Assembly (NCBI GenBank): GCA_963840665.1
Contig: CAWIZO010000005.1
Coordinates: 597,592-661,591, forward strand
Length of the DNA stretch: 64,000 nt
Origin: DATFTE01 sp963840665
GTDB taxonomy: Bacteria; Acidobacteriota; Terriglobia; Terriglobales; Acidobacteriaceae
Reading direction: 5' to 3'
Shown: positions 1 through 8,552 of the stretch, piece after piece
Numbering within the stretch: the first letter of the stretch is position 1
Layout of the letters: every line of letters begins with the position of its first letter
Translations under genes and position numbers: made by a program
The notes under the pieces: model-generated
Told to the model about the DNA's origin: nothing
Database searches by the model: none
Seen by the model: only the letters and a program-made list of their open reading frames with translations

Positions 1-495
1 CGAGCCGCCGAGAATCGCCACGGCTGGCTTCGCCAACCCGAAGTCCAGCAGCTTTGCCCCCGACGCGGTCAGCATGATGTTCGCTGGCTTCAGATCGCGG
101 TGCACAATCCCAGCGCGGTGCGCTTTTTCCAATGCGTCAGAAATCTGGACACCGCACTCCATTATTTGCTTTAGCGGAAGAGGCCCCTTCTGCAGGCGCG
201 CCTCAAGACTCTCGCCTTGGACGTATTCCATGACCAGATACGAGATTCCGTCCTGGCTACCTACGTCGTGCAAGACGCAAATGTGGGGATGATTCAGCGA
301 CGAAATCGTGCGTGCTTCCCGCTCGAAGCGCTGTTTAGCCTCAGGGTTTTGCGCGAGATGCTCGGGCAGAATCTTGATCGCAACGGTGCGGTCAAGCCTG
401 GTATCGCGGGCGCGATACACTTCGCCCATGCCGCCGGCGCCCAGCGGAGAGACAATTTCGTAGGGCCCGAGTTTCGTGCCAGAGGTAAGGGCCAT
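1..495 (-). CDS. Serine/threonine protein kinase, N-terminal part (cut by window edge)
   Basis: Reads leftward off the window; 165 codons are visible. It starts MALTSGTKLGPYEI, followed by the glycine-rich loop GAGGMGEV (residues 19-26), the ATP-anchoring lysine in VAIK (K41), the catalytic loop HRDLKPAN (H132-D134) and the DFG motif (D151). This is the order of a bacterial PknB/Hanks-type kinase. Such proteins usually carry a membrane segment and a C-terminal sensor domain, which would lie outside the window. The kinase family is certain; substrate and sensor type cannot be seen. Confidence 0.93.
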   Translation of the reverse strand, partial: MALTSGTKLGPYEIVSPLGAGGMGEVYRARDTRLDRTVAIKILPEHLAQNPEAKQRFEREARTISSLNHPHICVLHDVGSQDGISYLVMEYVQGESLEARLQKGPLPLKQIMECGVQISDALEKAHRAGIVHRDLKPANIMLTASGAKLLDFGLAKPAVAILGGS

Positions 496-668
496 CTGTG
501 GCGCCCATTATAGCCTTAGCCGCTGCCGCCGCGACCCGAGCTGAGCAGGTACGCAGAGGCTATAGCCGCTCGAATGATTTTTTTGCGTGTCTCTTGCTTG
601 TCCACACATCTTGAGTGTTAATGTTTGCATCCTTGTATTTTTCAGCGTAACAACTCAAGAGGCCCAGC

Positions 669-1568
669 ATGAGCGCCAGCCTTTCGAAGATCGCATTCGC
701 CGTAGGAATTCTTCCCCTTCTGTATTCATCGTTGGCTCAATCGCAATCGGCCGTTGCTCCGCTGTCAGGAATCGTGACTAGCGTTTCTGGAACAGGGGTT
801 GCTGGCGCCAAAGTATCCGTCAGAAATTTGAACACCGGTGAGACGGCCGACACTCAAACTGACTCCACGGGTAGCTACAACCTGCCATCACTGCCCGCGG
901 GAGACTACGAAGTCTCCGTATCCGCCGAAGGATTTGACACGAAAGTTGCCAAAGTGACGGTAACGGGCAGCGCTGCACAGACGACCGATTTCGCTCTGAC
1001 TGCAGCCCAGCCTCAGAATCCCGCGGCCGCTCCCACCGACAATCTCCCGAACGCCCCTTCGAGCAGCAAGACCGAACCCTCGCTAGAAGACCTGGGATTT
1101 CCGAAAGAAGCATCCCAAGGGGATGCCAAGCAGCAGGCTTTGCTTGATAAGCGCACGCACATGCTGAAGGTCCATCAGAAACTGGGGCTGATCACCACCA
1201 TTCCCTTAGTGGCCGCCATCATCAGTTCGGCTGGCGCAGGCGGAAAACAAACCAGCACAAGCTCGCGCTGGTTGCATGTAGGTCTGGGAGCAGCCGCCGG
1301 AGACATGTATTTCACTACTGCCTACTTTGCCATCTTCGCCCCTAAAATTCAGGGAACGCCAACGAAAGGGCCGATCCGCGTGCACAAAGCCTTGGCTTGG
1401 ATTCACGGGCCCGGCATGATTCTGACGCCGATTCTGGGCACGATCGCTTTCGATCAGAAGAGCCGCGGCGAAAAAGTTCACGGCTTAGGCGCGGCGCATA
1501 TGCCGGTTGCACTGGTCACGGCCGGTGCCTACGGAGCGGCGCTTCTGGCGGTGTCGGTGAAATTCTGA
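669..1568 (+). CDS. Secreted/membrane protein: carboxypeptidase-regulatory-like domain plus four-helix membrane domain
   Basis: 299 aa. Start ATG follows AAGAGG. A signal peptide (about residues 1-24) precedes a CarboxypepD_reg-like beta-sandwich (about 32-110, motifs GVAGAKVSV and GSYNLPSLPAGDYEV). A Pro/Ser-rich linker follows, then four hydrophobic segments (about 170-299) with histidines in or beside helices (LKVHQKLG, WLHVGLG, RVHKALAWIHGPG, VHGLGAAHMP). The histidine pattern resembles cytochrome b561-like membrane domains; haem binding is inference. The stop codon overlaps the start of the YceI-family gene (TGATG), so the two are translationally coupled, echoing the E. coli yceJ-yceI pair (b561-type protein plus YceI). 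Confidence 0.8.
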   Translation: MSASLSKIAFAVGILPLLYSSLAQSQSAVAPLSGIVTSVSGTGVAGAKVSVRNLNTGETADTQTDSTGSYNLPSLPAGDYEVSVSAEGFDTKVAKVTVTGSAAQTTDFALTAAQPQNPAAAPTDNLPNAPSSSKTEPSLEDLGFPKEASQGDAKQQALLDKRTHMLKVHQKLGLITTIPLVAAIISSAGAGGKQTSTSSRWLHVGLGAAAGDMYFTTAYFAIFAPKIQGTPTKGPIRVHKALAWIHGPGMILTPILGTIAFDQKSRGEKVHGLGAAHMPVALVTAGAYGAALLAVSVKF

Positions 1569-2104
1569 TGCGCAGATTCCTGATCGTGGTCTCGCTTCTG
1601 TGGACCAGCAACCTGCTCGCCGCCGATACTCAGTGGGTGCTCGAACAAAGCACCCTCACCTACCATGTCTCACATCCACTGCACCAGAGTGAGGGAGTTA
1701 GTCACGCCGCGCGAGGGAAAGGATTGTGTCACGAAGGACAGTGCGATTTTTTGATCGCGGTGCCAGTGAAGACTTTTGATTCCGGCGACAGCAACCGTGA
1801 TCTTCATATGCTGCAAGTTACCCGTGGCGCCGAATTTCCCATGGTCACCGTACGTACCCGCCTGCCCGAAGCCGATGCCGGGTCGACGACCATCCACGCC
1901 GATCTGGAAATCAAATTCGCCGGCCAGACCGCCCAATACAAACAGGTTCCGTTTCAATTGGTGAAGGATGGCAACCAGACTCGTATCTCGGGAACGATTC
2001 CCGCGACGCTTGCCGATTTCAAGATCGATCCTCCGTCGCTGCTTACCATGCCGGTCAAGAATGAAATCCCCATCAAGGTGGAAATGACCTGGCGCCCGCA
2101 GTAG
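1568..2104 (+). CDS. YceI-like family periplasmic protein
   Basis: 178 aa from the ATG that overlaps the upstream stop codon. An N-terminal signal peptide (MRRFLIVVSLLWTSNLLA) precedes a YceI-like beta-barrel: WVLEQSTLTYHVSHPLHQSEG, a middle section with FPMVTVRTRLP, and a C-terminal part with FKIDPPSLLTMPVKNEIPI. YceI proteins are lipocalin-like periplasmic proteins that bind polyisoprenoid or quinone-like lipids. The coupling to the upstream four-helix membrane protein suggests that they work together in the envelope. Ligand unknown. Confidence 0.8.
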   Translation: MRRFLIVVSLLWTSNLLAADTQWVLEQSTLTYHVSHPLHQSEGVSHAARGKGLCHEGQCDFLIAVPVKTFDSGDSNRDLHMLQVTRGAEFPMVTVRTRLPEADAGSTTIHADLEIKFAGQTAQYKQVPFQLVKDGNQTRISGTIPATLADFKIDPPSLLTMPVKNEIPIKVEMTWRPQ

Positions 2105-2107
2105 CCA

Positions 2108-3778
2108 TTATTGAGCTACAGGCCCTTCCGGCTCGAGCACCATCGGGAACAACTGAATATTGCGGCCGAATGACTCCACTTTAAGATCGCGGAACCGCGG
2201 AGACGCGGCGTTTAACTGGCGAGCCATGTCGATATCCCATCCGGCTTGCACAATCCAGAATCGATCGCCCGGCTTCATGTCCAGCTTCGGCGTTACGCTC
2301 CAGGACTCTCCATGAAGAAAAGATTCGGCAGTGAAAATGGAGACCTGTGGCCCGGTAGAGAGTATGCGATGCCCTCCGCAATGGAAAACGAGAAAACCAG
2401 GAATCGAGTGGTCGAACGTAACCGGTTGCTGTTGGCAAAGATAATGTCCGAGCAGAAGGCTGGTCTGGTAGTCGGTCAGAATGACGTCTTCGGGCGGGAC
2501 ATTCTGCTGCAGGTAAGTCATCGCCAGTGACATATTGGCTAGACTCTGATCTTGCCGCGTCATATAGGGTCGATGGGGAGACCCGAATACCGCGCTCGCT
2601 GCGACAATCGCGAGGACGACCGTCAATCCTCGCGTCATGTTCTGCTTCAATGCCCAAGTGAGACCCAGACTGACGCCCGCAATCGCAAAAGGAATCAGAA
2701 AGGCTGAGTGCCGCGTGCCCCCGTAGGGATACACTCCCGCGATCGCCGCGGCACAGGTCAGTAGGAAAGGCAGCGTTAGCAAAACCGCAAGAATCCATGT
2801 AGCGATTCGCGTTCTTGGGAACGATGTGGCTTCAGCCCTGCTGCCGCGGCTTGCAAAGGCGTTTAGCCCCTCAGAGCTCCGAACCAGATAGACAACTCCT
2901 ATGACAAAAAGAAGGCCCGCAATATCTCCCACCGCTAGCTGTCCAAAGACGAACTGAAACACTCCGAATGTTCGTGCAAATACAAACAAAACCAGATTCT
3001 GTTGCCCGCGATGGTAGAGCGAGTTGTAAAGCCAGTCCTGGCTGGTGATCGAAGCGCCCGAATGTAACGCTGACAGATGCGTGCGATAGAGAAAATCGCC
3101 CATCGCCAGCACGCTAACCTGTCCCGCGCCCCAAGCCATTTTCAATCCTGCCGGATACTTCTTTTCCATCCCCCGAAAAAACGAATACACCCCTAGCGCT
3201 GTAGCAAACAAGAACGCCGAATAGTGAGTCAGCAAAGCCAGAAGGACAAAGCCATAAGCCAGCAGCATCTCACCCGCTGACTCTTCCGTGAATGCTTGCT
3301 CCAGCAACCACATCGCTGCCGACATGAACGCTAGCAGCAGCGCGTACTGGCGGACCTCAGATGACAAAGCGATGAGCGGGGACAAGAACGACGCAAACAT
3401 CAGGGCCATCCATCCCGGCGCGCGGCCAAACATGATCGTCGTCCAGCGAAACAGCAACCAACAGAACACTGTCCCGGCGATGACCGAAGGAAAACGCAGC
3501 AGAAACTCCGACGTCCCCAATGCGCGCAAGAAGTGGAGCAAGAAAATCAAAAGCGGCGGATGCGCCGTCGTCAGACTAGCGCGATACGCCAGAGCCCAAG
3601 ACGTCTGGTTCGCAATCTGAAAGTGGAGCGCCTCGTCAGGATTTAGAAACGTTCCGCGCGCCGCCCAAACGCGCGCGAGAAATCCACAGAGCAGCAGGAC
3701 GCCAGCGGCGAGGCGTTCGTGCCGGCTAAGCCACTCATCGGTGCGGCGCTCCCAGTCGTTGATGTGAATGTGCTGAAT
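2108..3778 (-). CDS. GT39/PMT_2-like membrane glycosyltransferase, start unresolved
   Basis: About 555 codons are open. The first standard start codon in frame is a TTG at 3550. Yet the frame stays open to 3778 and the extra part encodes conserved family features: a first membrane helix (LAAGVLLLCGFLARVWAA), the acidic loop FLNPDEALHF that in GT39 enzymes holds the catalytic Asp/Glu, and TTAHPPLL. The true protein must therefore start upstream, either at an ATT codon near 3769-3778 or in another frame after a one-base deletion. Ten or more further hydrophobic helices follow, then a soluble C-terminal domain. Expected role: transfer of a sugar from a polyprenyl-phosphate donor. It converges on the YceI-family gene with 3 bases between the stop codons. 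Confidence 0.75.
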   Translation of the reverse strand: MQHIHINDWERRTDEWLSRHERLAAGVLLLCGFLARVWAARGTFLNPDEALHFQIANQTSWALAYRASLTTAHPPLLIFLLHFLRALGTSEFLLRFPSVIAGTVFCWLLFRWTTIMFGRAPGWMALMFASFLSPLIALSSEVRQYALLLAFMSAAMWLLEQAFTEESAGEMLLAYGFVLLALLTHYSAFLFATALGVYSFFRGMEKKYPAGLKMAWGAGQVSVLAMGDFLYRTHLSALHSGASITSQDWLYNSLYHRGQQNLVLFVFARTFGVFQFVFGQLAVGDIAGLLFVIGVVYLVRSSEGLNAFASRGSRAEATSFPRTRIATWILAVLLTLPFLLTCAAAIAGVYPYGGTRHSAFLIPFAIAGVSLGLTWALKQNMTRGLTVVLAIVAASAVFGSPHRPYMTRQDQSLANMSLAMTYLQQNVPPEDVILTDYQTSLLLGHYLCQQQPVTFDHSIPGFLVFHCGGHRILSTGPQVSIFTAESFLHGESWSVTPKLDMKPGDRFWIVQAGWDIDMARQLNAASPRFRDLKVESFGRNIQLFPMVLEPEGPVAQ

Positions 3779-3918
3779 CTACGGAGGATAACTGAATCGA
3801 CCGATCCCTCACCAGATGCAAAAAGCATGCGTTACAGGAGCTCGTGACGCGCAGCACTTGACGGGCGGACATCTCCACTATAAACTTCAAATCCAAGTTT
3901 GCTCTTCGGAGCAGACCC

Positions 3919-4038
3919 CGAATTTCATGCAGAGTGGCTGAGGGACGAGCCCTGTGAAGCCACGACAACCGGATCGGGATCATCTATCCCGATCGTCTGG
4001 TGTCAACTCTCGCCCGGTAACGGGGGACATGAATTTCG
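3919..4038 (+). promoter_or_regulatory. SAM-I (S-box type) riboswitch aptamer
   Basis: Outer helix P1: 3919-3929 pairs with 4028-4038 at 10 of 11 positions. Inside are the S-box conserved strings AGAGTGGCTGAGGGA (3931-3945), GCCC-TGTGAAGCCACGACAACC in two blocks (3949-3970), a perfect 9-bp P3 hairpin (3972-3980 with 3986-3994), GGTGTCAACTC (3999-4009) and a small P4 hairpin CCCG-GTAA-CGGG. These match the SAM-I consensus. It lies about 105 bases upstream of thrC and would switch the thrC/sulfur-carrier/hom operon off when S-adenosylmethionine is plentiful. Confidence 0.88.
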
Positions 4039-4110
4039 AGGTGCCGCACTATTTTTTCCGCATCTCGCAATCCCTTTTCCCTCCTATTTTATTTTCCCGG
4101 GTAAGAAGAC

Positions 4111-4144
4111 TCGTCCTTCAGCCACTCGAAAAGCGAGTGGACGA
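4111..4144 (+). promoter_or_regulatory. Hairpin covering the thrC ribosome binding site
   Basis: CCACTCG (4122-4128) can pair with CGAGTGG (4134-4140), which contains the only purine-rich stretch just ahead of the thrC ATG at 4144. In addition TCGTCC (4111-4116) can pair with GGACGA (4139-4144), which includes the start codon's first base. No U-tract follows either helix, so translational rather than transcriptional control by the upstream SAM riboswitch is the likely output. This is inference from base pairing only. Confidence 0.5.
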
Positions 4145-5388
4145 TGGCTTACGAATTGCGGTGCCGCGAATGTCAGAAGAGCTGGAGCAATGTGCCAAGG
4201 TCGATTTGTGAAGATTGCTTCTCTCCCCTGGAAGTTAGTTACGACTATGATGCGATTCATCTTACCCGCGAGCAAATTGCCCAGCGCCCGCCGAACATGT
4301 GGCGCTACGCGGAGTTACTGCCTCTCCCGGCGAACTATCATCCCCATCTGCCGGTAGGCTTCACACCGCTGTTGAGCGCCCCGCAATTAGGCAAGAAACT
4401 CGGCGCCAGGAGACTCTGCATCAAGAACGATGCCGTGTGTCTTCCTACCCTCAGCTTTAAAGACCGCGTGGTGGCCGTGGCCTTGGCAAACGCGCGCGCT
4501 TTCGGATTCGACACCGTGGCGTGTTCCTCGACTGGCAACCTCGCCAATGCAGTCGCGGCGCAAGCCGCGCGAGAAGGCTTCAAAGCGGTGATCTTCGTGC
4601 CAGCTGACTTAGAGCCCGCGAAGATCTTGGGAACACAAGTCTTTGGAGCCAAGTTAGTGAGAATTGCGGGCAGTTACGATCAAGTCAACCGGCTGTGCTC
4701 GCAGATCGCCGACGAGCGAAACTGGGGATTCGTCAATGTGAACCTGCGTCCCTATTACGCAGAAGGATCAAAGACCGTGGGCTACGAGATCGCAGAACAA
4801 CTCGGATGGCGTCTGCCCGACAACGTCGTTGTTCCCATGGCGGGCGGATCGTTGATCACGAAAATCAAGAAGGCTTTCGACGAATTGATCAAGCTCGGAT
4901 TGGTAGATGCGAAGGCGGTGAAGTTCTTCGGAGCGCAAGCGACTGGATGCTCTCCCATCTCGACTGCGGTAAAAGGCGGCCATGCCGAAATTGAGCCCCA
5001 GAAACCCGCGACCATTGCGCGCTCTCTAGCCATCGGCAATCCCGCTGATGGACACTACGCGATCAAGGCCATCACCACCAGCGGCGGATATTCCGAGGAT
5101 GTTTCCGATGCCGAAGTTGTCGACTCCATCGAGTTACTTGCTCAGACCGAGGGGATCTTCACCGAAACCGCAGGCGGCGTCACCGTCGGCAGCGCACGCA
5201 AACTCTATGAACAAGGGCGCATCGCACCCGAGGAAACCACGGTGCTGTGCATCACAGGAAACGGTTTGAAAACCACCGACGTGTTCGCGGGACGCTACGC
5301 CGCTGAACCCGCGATCGCTCCGAAGATTTCGCAGTTCGATCAGTACATGCAGTCGCTCGAAGAAGTTCAAATCCCCGTGGAGGCATGA
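4144..5388 (+). CDS. thrC: Threonine synthase
   Basis: 414 aa, normal length. An N-terminal zinc ribbon (C7, C10, C22, C25) precedes the PLP fold: TLSFKDR with the Schiff-base lysine K106 and the phosphate-binding SSTGN loop (128-132). It converts O-phosphohomoserine to threonine. It is the first gene behind a SAM riboswitch and is followed 3 bases later by a CysO/MoaD-like carrier and then homoserine dehydrogenase. Control by SAM rather than threonine is unusual for a dedicated threonine enzyme and hints that the operon serves the homoserine-methionine branch. A side role in homocysteine synthesis is possible but not shown. Confidence 0.93.
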   Translation: MAYELRCRECQKSWSNVPRSICEDCFSPLEVSYDYDAIHLTREQIAQRPPNMWRYAELLPLPANYHPHLPVGFTPLLSAPQLGKKLGARRLCIKNDAVCLPTLSFKDRVVAVALANARAFGFDTVACSSTGNLANAVAAQAAREGFKAVIFVPADLEPAKILGTQVFGAKLVRIAGSYDQVNRLCSQIADERNWGFVNVNLRPYYAEGSKTVGYEIAEQLGWRLPDNVVVPMAGGSLITKIKKAFDELIKLGLVDAKAVKFFGAQATGCSPISTAVKGGHAEIEPQKPATIARSLAIGNPADGHYAIKAITTSGGYSEDVSDAEVVDSIELLAQTEGIFTETAGGVTVGSARKLYEQGRIAPEETTVLCITGNGLKTTDVFAGRYAAEPAIAPKISQFDQYMQSLEEVQIPVEA

Positions 5389-5391
5389 GAG

Positions 5392-5712
5392 ATGACAGTA
5401 ACCGTCCAAATTCCAACAGCCCTTCGCCGGCTGACAGCAGGCACGGCGCGAATTACGTGTGCGGCCACAAACCTGGGAGAACTGTTTTCCACACTCGACA
5501 CGAAGTTCCCCGAACTGAAGCCGCACCTGCGCGACGAAGCCGGCGAAATCCGCCGCTTCTTGAACGTGTATGTCAATGAAGAGGACATCCGCTTCCTTGG
5601 GGGAAACGCGTACGCCTTCCAGGACGGAGATGAGGTCCTGCTGGTGCCCTCCATCGCAGGAGGCGCTCCAGATGACGACGAAGGATTACCGACATGGATA
5701 CCCGGAAGCTAA
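5392..5712 (+). CDS. Ubiquitin-like sulfur carrier protein (CysO/HcyS/MoaD-ThiS superfamily)
   Basis: 106 aa. The beta-grasp core VTVQIPTALRRLT and FLNVYVNEEDIRFLGG closely follows mycobacterial CysO, ending in the di-glycine SIAGG (G90-G91). Unlike a mature carrier it continues for 15 residues (APDDDEGLPTWIPGS), so the tail would have to be removed before C-terminal thiocarboxylation. The start lies 3 bases after thrC, and the last 19 bases overlap the start of hom. The SAM riboswitch and flanking homoserine genes support a role as sulfide donor for homocysteine or cysteine synthesis, as described for HcyS in Wolinella and CysO in Mycobacterium. No molybdopterin genes are nearby. Confidence 0.85.
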   Translation: MTVTVQIPTALRRLTAGTARITCAATNLGELFSTLDTKFPELKPHLRDEAGEIRRFLNVYVNEEDIRFLGGNAYAFQDGDEVLLVPSIAGGAPDDDEGLPTWIPGS

Positions 5713-6965
5713 AAATCGGATTGCTGGGCTGCGGTACGGTCGGCGGCGGCCTAGTCGATTTGGTTCATAAGAACAGCTCGCTCATTCGCCAGCGCGCCGG
5801 CGTGGAGCTGAGCATCAGCAAGATCCTGGTGCGCGATCCTCTGAAAGAGCGGCCTGACTCCGTCAACCGCGACCTGCTTACTACCAATCCGGACAAGGTC
5901 ATCAACAACGGCTGCGATCTAGTCGTCGAGCTAGTGGGAGGCATTGAGCCAGCCCGCGGATTCATCCAGCGCTCCCTCGCTCGCGGCAAGCACGTCGTTA
6001 CCGCCAACAAGACCTTGCTCGCCATCGACGGATTCAGCCTGATGAAGGCCGCCGAAATCCAGAACGTGCGCCTGGGATTCGAAGCCAGCGTCTGCGGCGG
6101 CATTCCGATCATTCGCGCCCTGCGCAACGGCTTGGTCGGAAACCAGATTCACAGCTTGACCGGCATTCTGAACGGAACCTGTAATTACATTCTTACGCGC
6201 ATGGCCGAAGACCGTAGCGATTTCGACAGCGTGCTCCGCGAAGCCCAGGCCAAAGGTTTCGCCGAAGCCGATCCGACCCTCGATGTCGATGGTCACGATG
6301 CTGCGCAGAAGCTGAAGATCCTCGCTGAATTGGCCTTCAATACGCGAGTTGCTTCGGGCGCAGTCACCGCACAGGGCATCCGTCATATCACGTCCGACGA
6401 TATTCAAGCGGCGCGTGAATTGGGATATGTCATCAAACATGTCGCCTTCGCCGGAGTAAATGGAGAAGACATCGCACTTGAAGTGGGCCCGGTATTCCTG
6501 CGAGCCGCTCATCAACTGGCCGGCATTCGCGATGAGAATAATGCTGTGCTGGTTCGCGGAGATGCGGTCGGCGAAATGCTTTTCGCCGGCAAGGGTGCGG
6601 GATCGTTACCCAGCGCGAGCGCGGTGCTTAGCGACATTGTCGATATTGCCTGCCACGAGGGCGGATTCGCGTCCAACCCCGGCAGCGTGCTGAACACGAC
6701 CGCATCCAAAAGCGAGGCGAGACATTACCTGCGCTTCTCTGTGGCAGACCCTAGCGCGATCGGTCCTATCGCAAATGTGCTGGAGCGAAATGGCGTACAC
6801 GTCGATCGGGGGGCTGCTGTCTGGGCGAAGAGTTCTGCATCACAAAGCCATGTACGAGTGCTCACTCAGGCTTGTTCGCCGCTAACACTGAAGGCCGCAG
6901 TCAGTGCTGTTACAGAATTGGGATTTGACCGAGGCAAGGCGGTCTCCTTACCTATTCTTGACTAA
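5694..6965 (+). CDS. hom: Homoserine dehydrogenase
   Basis: 423 aa, typical of the monofunctional enzyme with a C-terminal ACT domain. It has a Rossmann dinucleotide motif GLLGCGTVG (9-17), the ANKTLLA segment, the catalytic-domain signature GILNGTCNYILTRM and a C-terminal ACT-like region (about 345-420). It reduces aspartate semialdehyde to homoserine, the shared precursor of threonine and methionine. The ATG lies inside the 3' end of the sulfur-carrier gene, so translation is coupled. The ACT domain suggests allosteric feedback, in addition to the SAM riboswitch upstream. Confidence 0.94.
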   Translation: MDTRKLKIGLLGCGTVGGGLVDLVHKNSSLIRQRAGVELSISKILVRDPLKERPDSVNRDLLTTNPDKVINNGCDLVVELVGGIEPARGFIQRSLARGKHVVTANKTLLAIDGFSLMKAAEIQNVRLGFEASVCGGIPIIRALRNGLVGNQIHSLTGILNGTCNYILTRMAEDRSDFDSVLREAQAKGFAEADPTLDVDGHDAAQKLKILAELAFNTRVASGAVTAQGIRHITSDDIQAARELGYVIKHVAFAGVNGEDIALEVGPVFLRAAHQLAGIRDENNAVLVRGDAVGEMLFAGKGAGSLPSASAVLSDIVDIACHEGGFASNPGSVLNTTASKSEARHYLRFSVADPSAIGPIANVLERNGVHVDRGAAVWAKSSASQSHVRVLTQACSPLTLKAAVSAVTELGFDRGKAVSLPILD

Positions 6966-7174
6966 CATTTGAAACAATGATGCAAGGCATTTTTCCGCGC
7001 CCTGCCGCCTTTGTCAGAGCGGGGCGCAGGCACGCACTGCATCTCAAAGACTCTGCAAGAGGTCGATTCCGAACTGTGAGAGATTGTTCTCTAGCTTAGT
7101 GGGAGCCAAACTTCTCGGTTGACATCTCCGGACCTGCCGACGAAACTCTTACAGTCTTATAGGAGCTCTGGACC

Positions 7175-8470
7175 TTGATTGCGTCAAAATTCCGCTTGCC
7201 GAAGGTGAGAAAAGCGGCTACCTTTCTCGCTTCTGTCGCTTTAGTTGTATTCTTGACGACGCCCGCCTACGTTTTAGCTTCCAGCAAGTTCATGCAGCTG
7301 GCAGACTTAACTGCCTCCGACGGTCAACTTAGTACCGACCCCGATCTTGGTTCGAGCCTTGCCATCAGCGGCAATACGGTGGTGGTCGGAGCGCCTGGTG
7401 CACAGGTAAACGGCCATACCAATCAGGGTGCCATCTACGTCTTCATCAAACCAGCGAGTGGATGGACGAACATGACGCAAGTTGCAAAATTAACAGCGTC
7501 GGATGGTGGAGTTTTAAGTGCACTTGGAGGAAGCGTCGCAATCAGTGGAGACACAATTGTTGCAGGAGCCCCTAGTTCCACCATCGGTCAAGATATCTAT
7601 CAAGGTGCGGTGTATGTGTTCGTCAGGCCGATGGGAGGATGGACGAATATGACTCAAACCGCGAAATTGACGTCGTCTGATGGCCGAGCTCGTGATGGAT
7701 TTGGCCAATCGGTGTCGATCAGCGGCGATACCATCGCGGTTGGTGCTCCGCAACAGCCCTACAAGTCCGGCAAGGCATACGTGTTCGTGAAGCCTTCGGG
7801 CGGCTGGACGAATATGACGCAAACGGCGGAGCTTACGCCTTCCGACCCTTCTGCAGACAGCCTTTTCGGAGGTTCCGTTCAACTCGACTCCAGCACGCTC
7901 GTGGTAGGTGCGGCGTACCGGAGCCTTGCTTACGTTTTTGTGAAGCCTTCAACCGGATGGGCAGACATGCACCAAAACGCTGAACTGACTCCCAGTGATG
8001 GCGCCGCTTTCGACCTGTTTGGGCTTTCGGTGGCCATCCACGGAACAACAATCGTAGTCGGTAGCCCTTCGTCTACTAGTTCAGGGGCAGCATACTTGTT
8101 TGCGGAGCCGCCTGGCGGTTGGGTCGATATGACGCAGACTGCTGAAATAACCAATTCCGAGGGGAGCGCTGACGACTATTTCGGTTCGTCTGTATCCACC
8201 AACGGTACGGACATAGTCGTCGGTGCGGACAATGAAACGATAGGTTCCAATTTTCAGCAAGGCGCCGCTTATCTTTTCGTGAAGCCGGGCACGGGGTGGA
8301 AAAATACCTCGACCTTTAATGCTAAATGGACAGCGGCAGATGGAGCGGGAGGCTACGCCTTCGGATTTTCTGTCGCGGCAAGCGGGACTACTGCCGTTAT
8401 CGGCGGTCCCTTCACTAACCTCGGCACAGACACGACAAAACCCGGTGCGGCGTACGTTTTCGGCCAGTGA
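7175..8470 (+). CDS. Secreted FG-GAP repeat protein
   Basis: 431 aa from a TTG preceded by AGGAG. A signal-peptide-like hydrophobic segment (about 16-36) is followed by about seven copies of a roughly 55-residue unit built around LGSSLAISGNTVVVGAP, GAIYVFIKP and GWTNMTQVAKLTASDG. This is the FG-GAP/integrin-alpha beta-propeller repeat. Seven blades would close a propeller. Such proteins are extracellular or surface-attached and probably bind a ligand or calcium. It stands alone, without an obvious partner gene. Function unknown. Confidence 0.85.
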   Translation: MIASKFRLPKVRKAATFLASVALVVFLTTPAYVLASSKFMQLADLTASDGQLSTDPDLGSSLAISGNTVVVGAPGAQVNGHTNQGAIYVFIKPASGWTNMTQVAKLTASDGGVLSALGGSVAISGDTIVAGAPSSTIGQDIYQGAVYVFVRPMGGWTNMTQTAKLTSSDGRARDGFGQSVSISGDTIAVGAPQQPYKSGKAYVFVKPSGGWTNMTQTAELTPSDPSADSLFGGSVQLDSSTLVVGAAYRSLAYVFVKPSTGWADMHQNAELTPSDGAAFDLFGLSVAIHGTTIVVGSPSSTSSGAAYLFAEPPGGWVDMTQTAEITNSEGSADDYFGSSVSTNGTDIVVGADNETIGSNFQQGAAYLFVKPGTGWKNTSTFNAKWTAADGAGGYAFGFSVAASGTTAVIGGPFTNLGTDTTKPGAAYVFGQ

Positions 8471-8552
8471 TCCCGTTTTTTCATCAGGTCAACAGTCTTT
8501 ATGCATTAGCGCTTTGGCGGGATCGCTCATCCGATTCGTGGCACAGGGGGGA

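Noticed and set aside
5392..5712. Molybdopterin synthase small subunit (MoaD proper)
   Set aside because: The sequence is closest to CysO-like carriers, no other molybdopterin gene is near, and the SAM riboswitch and homoserine genes point to sulfur amino acids instead.
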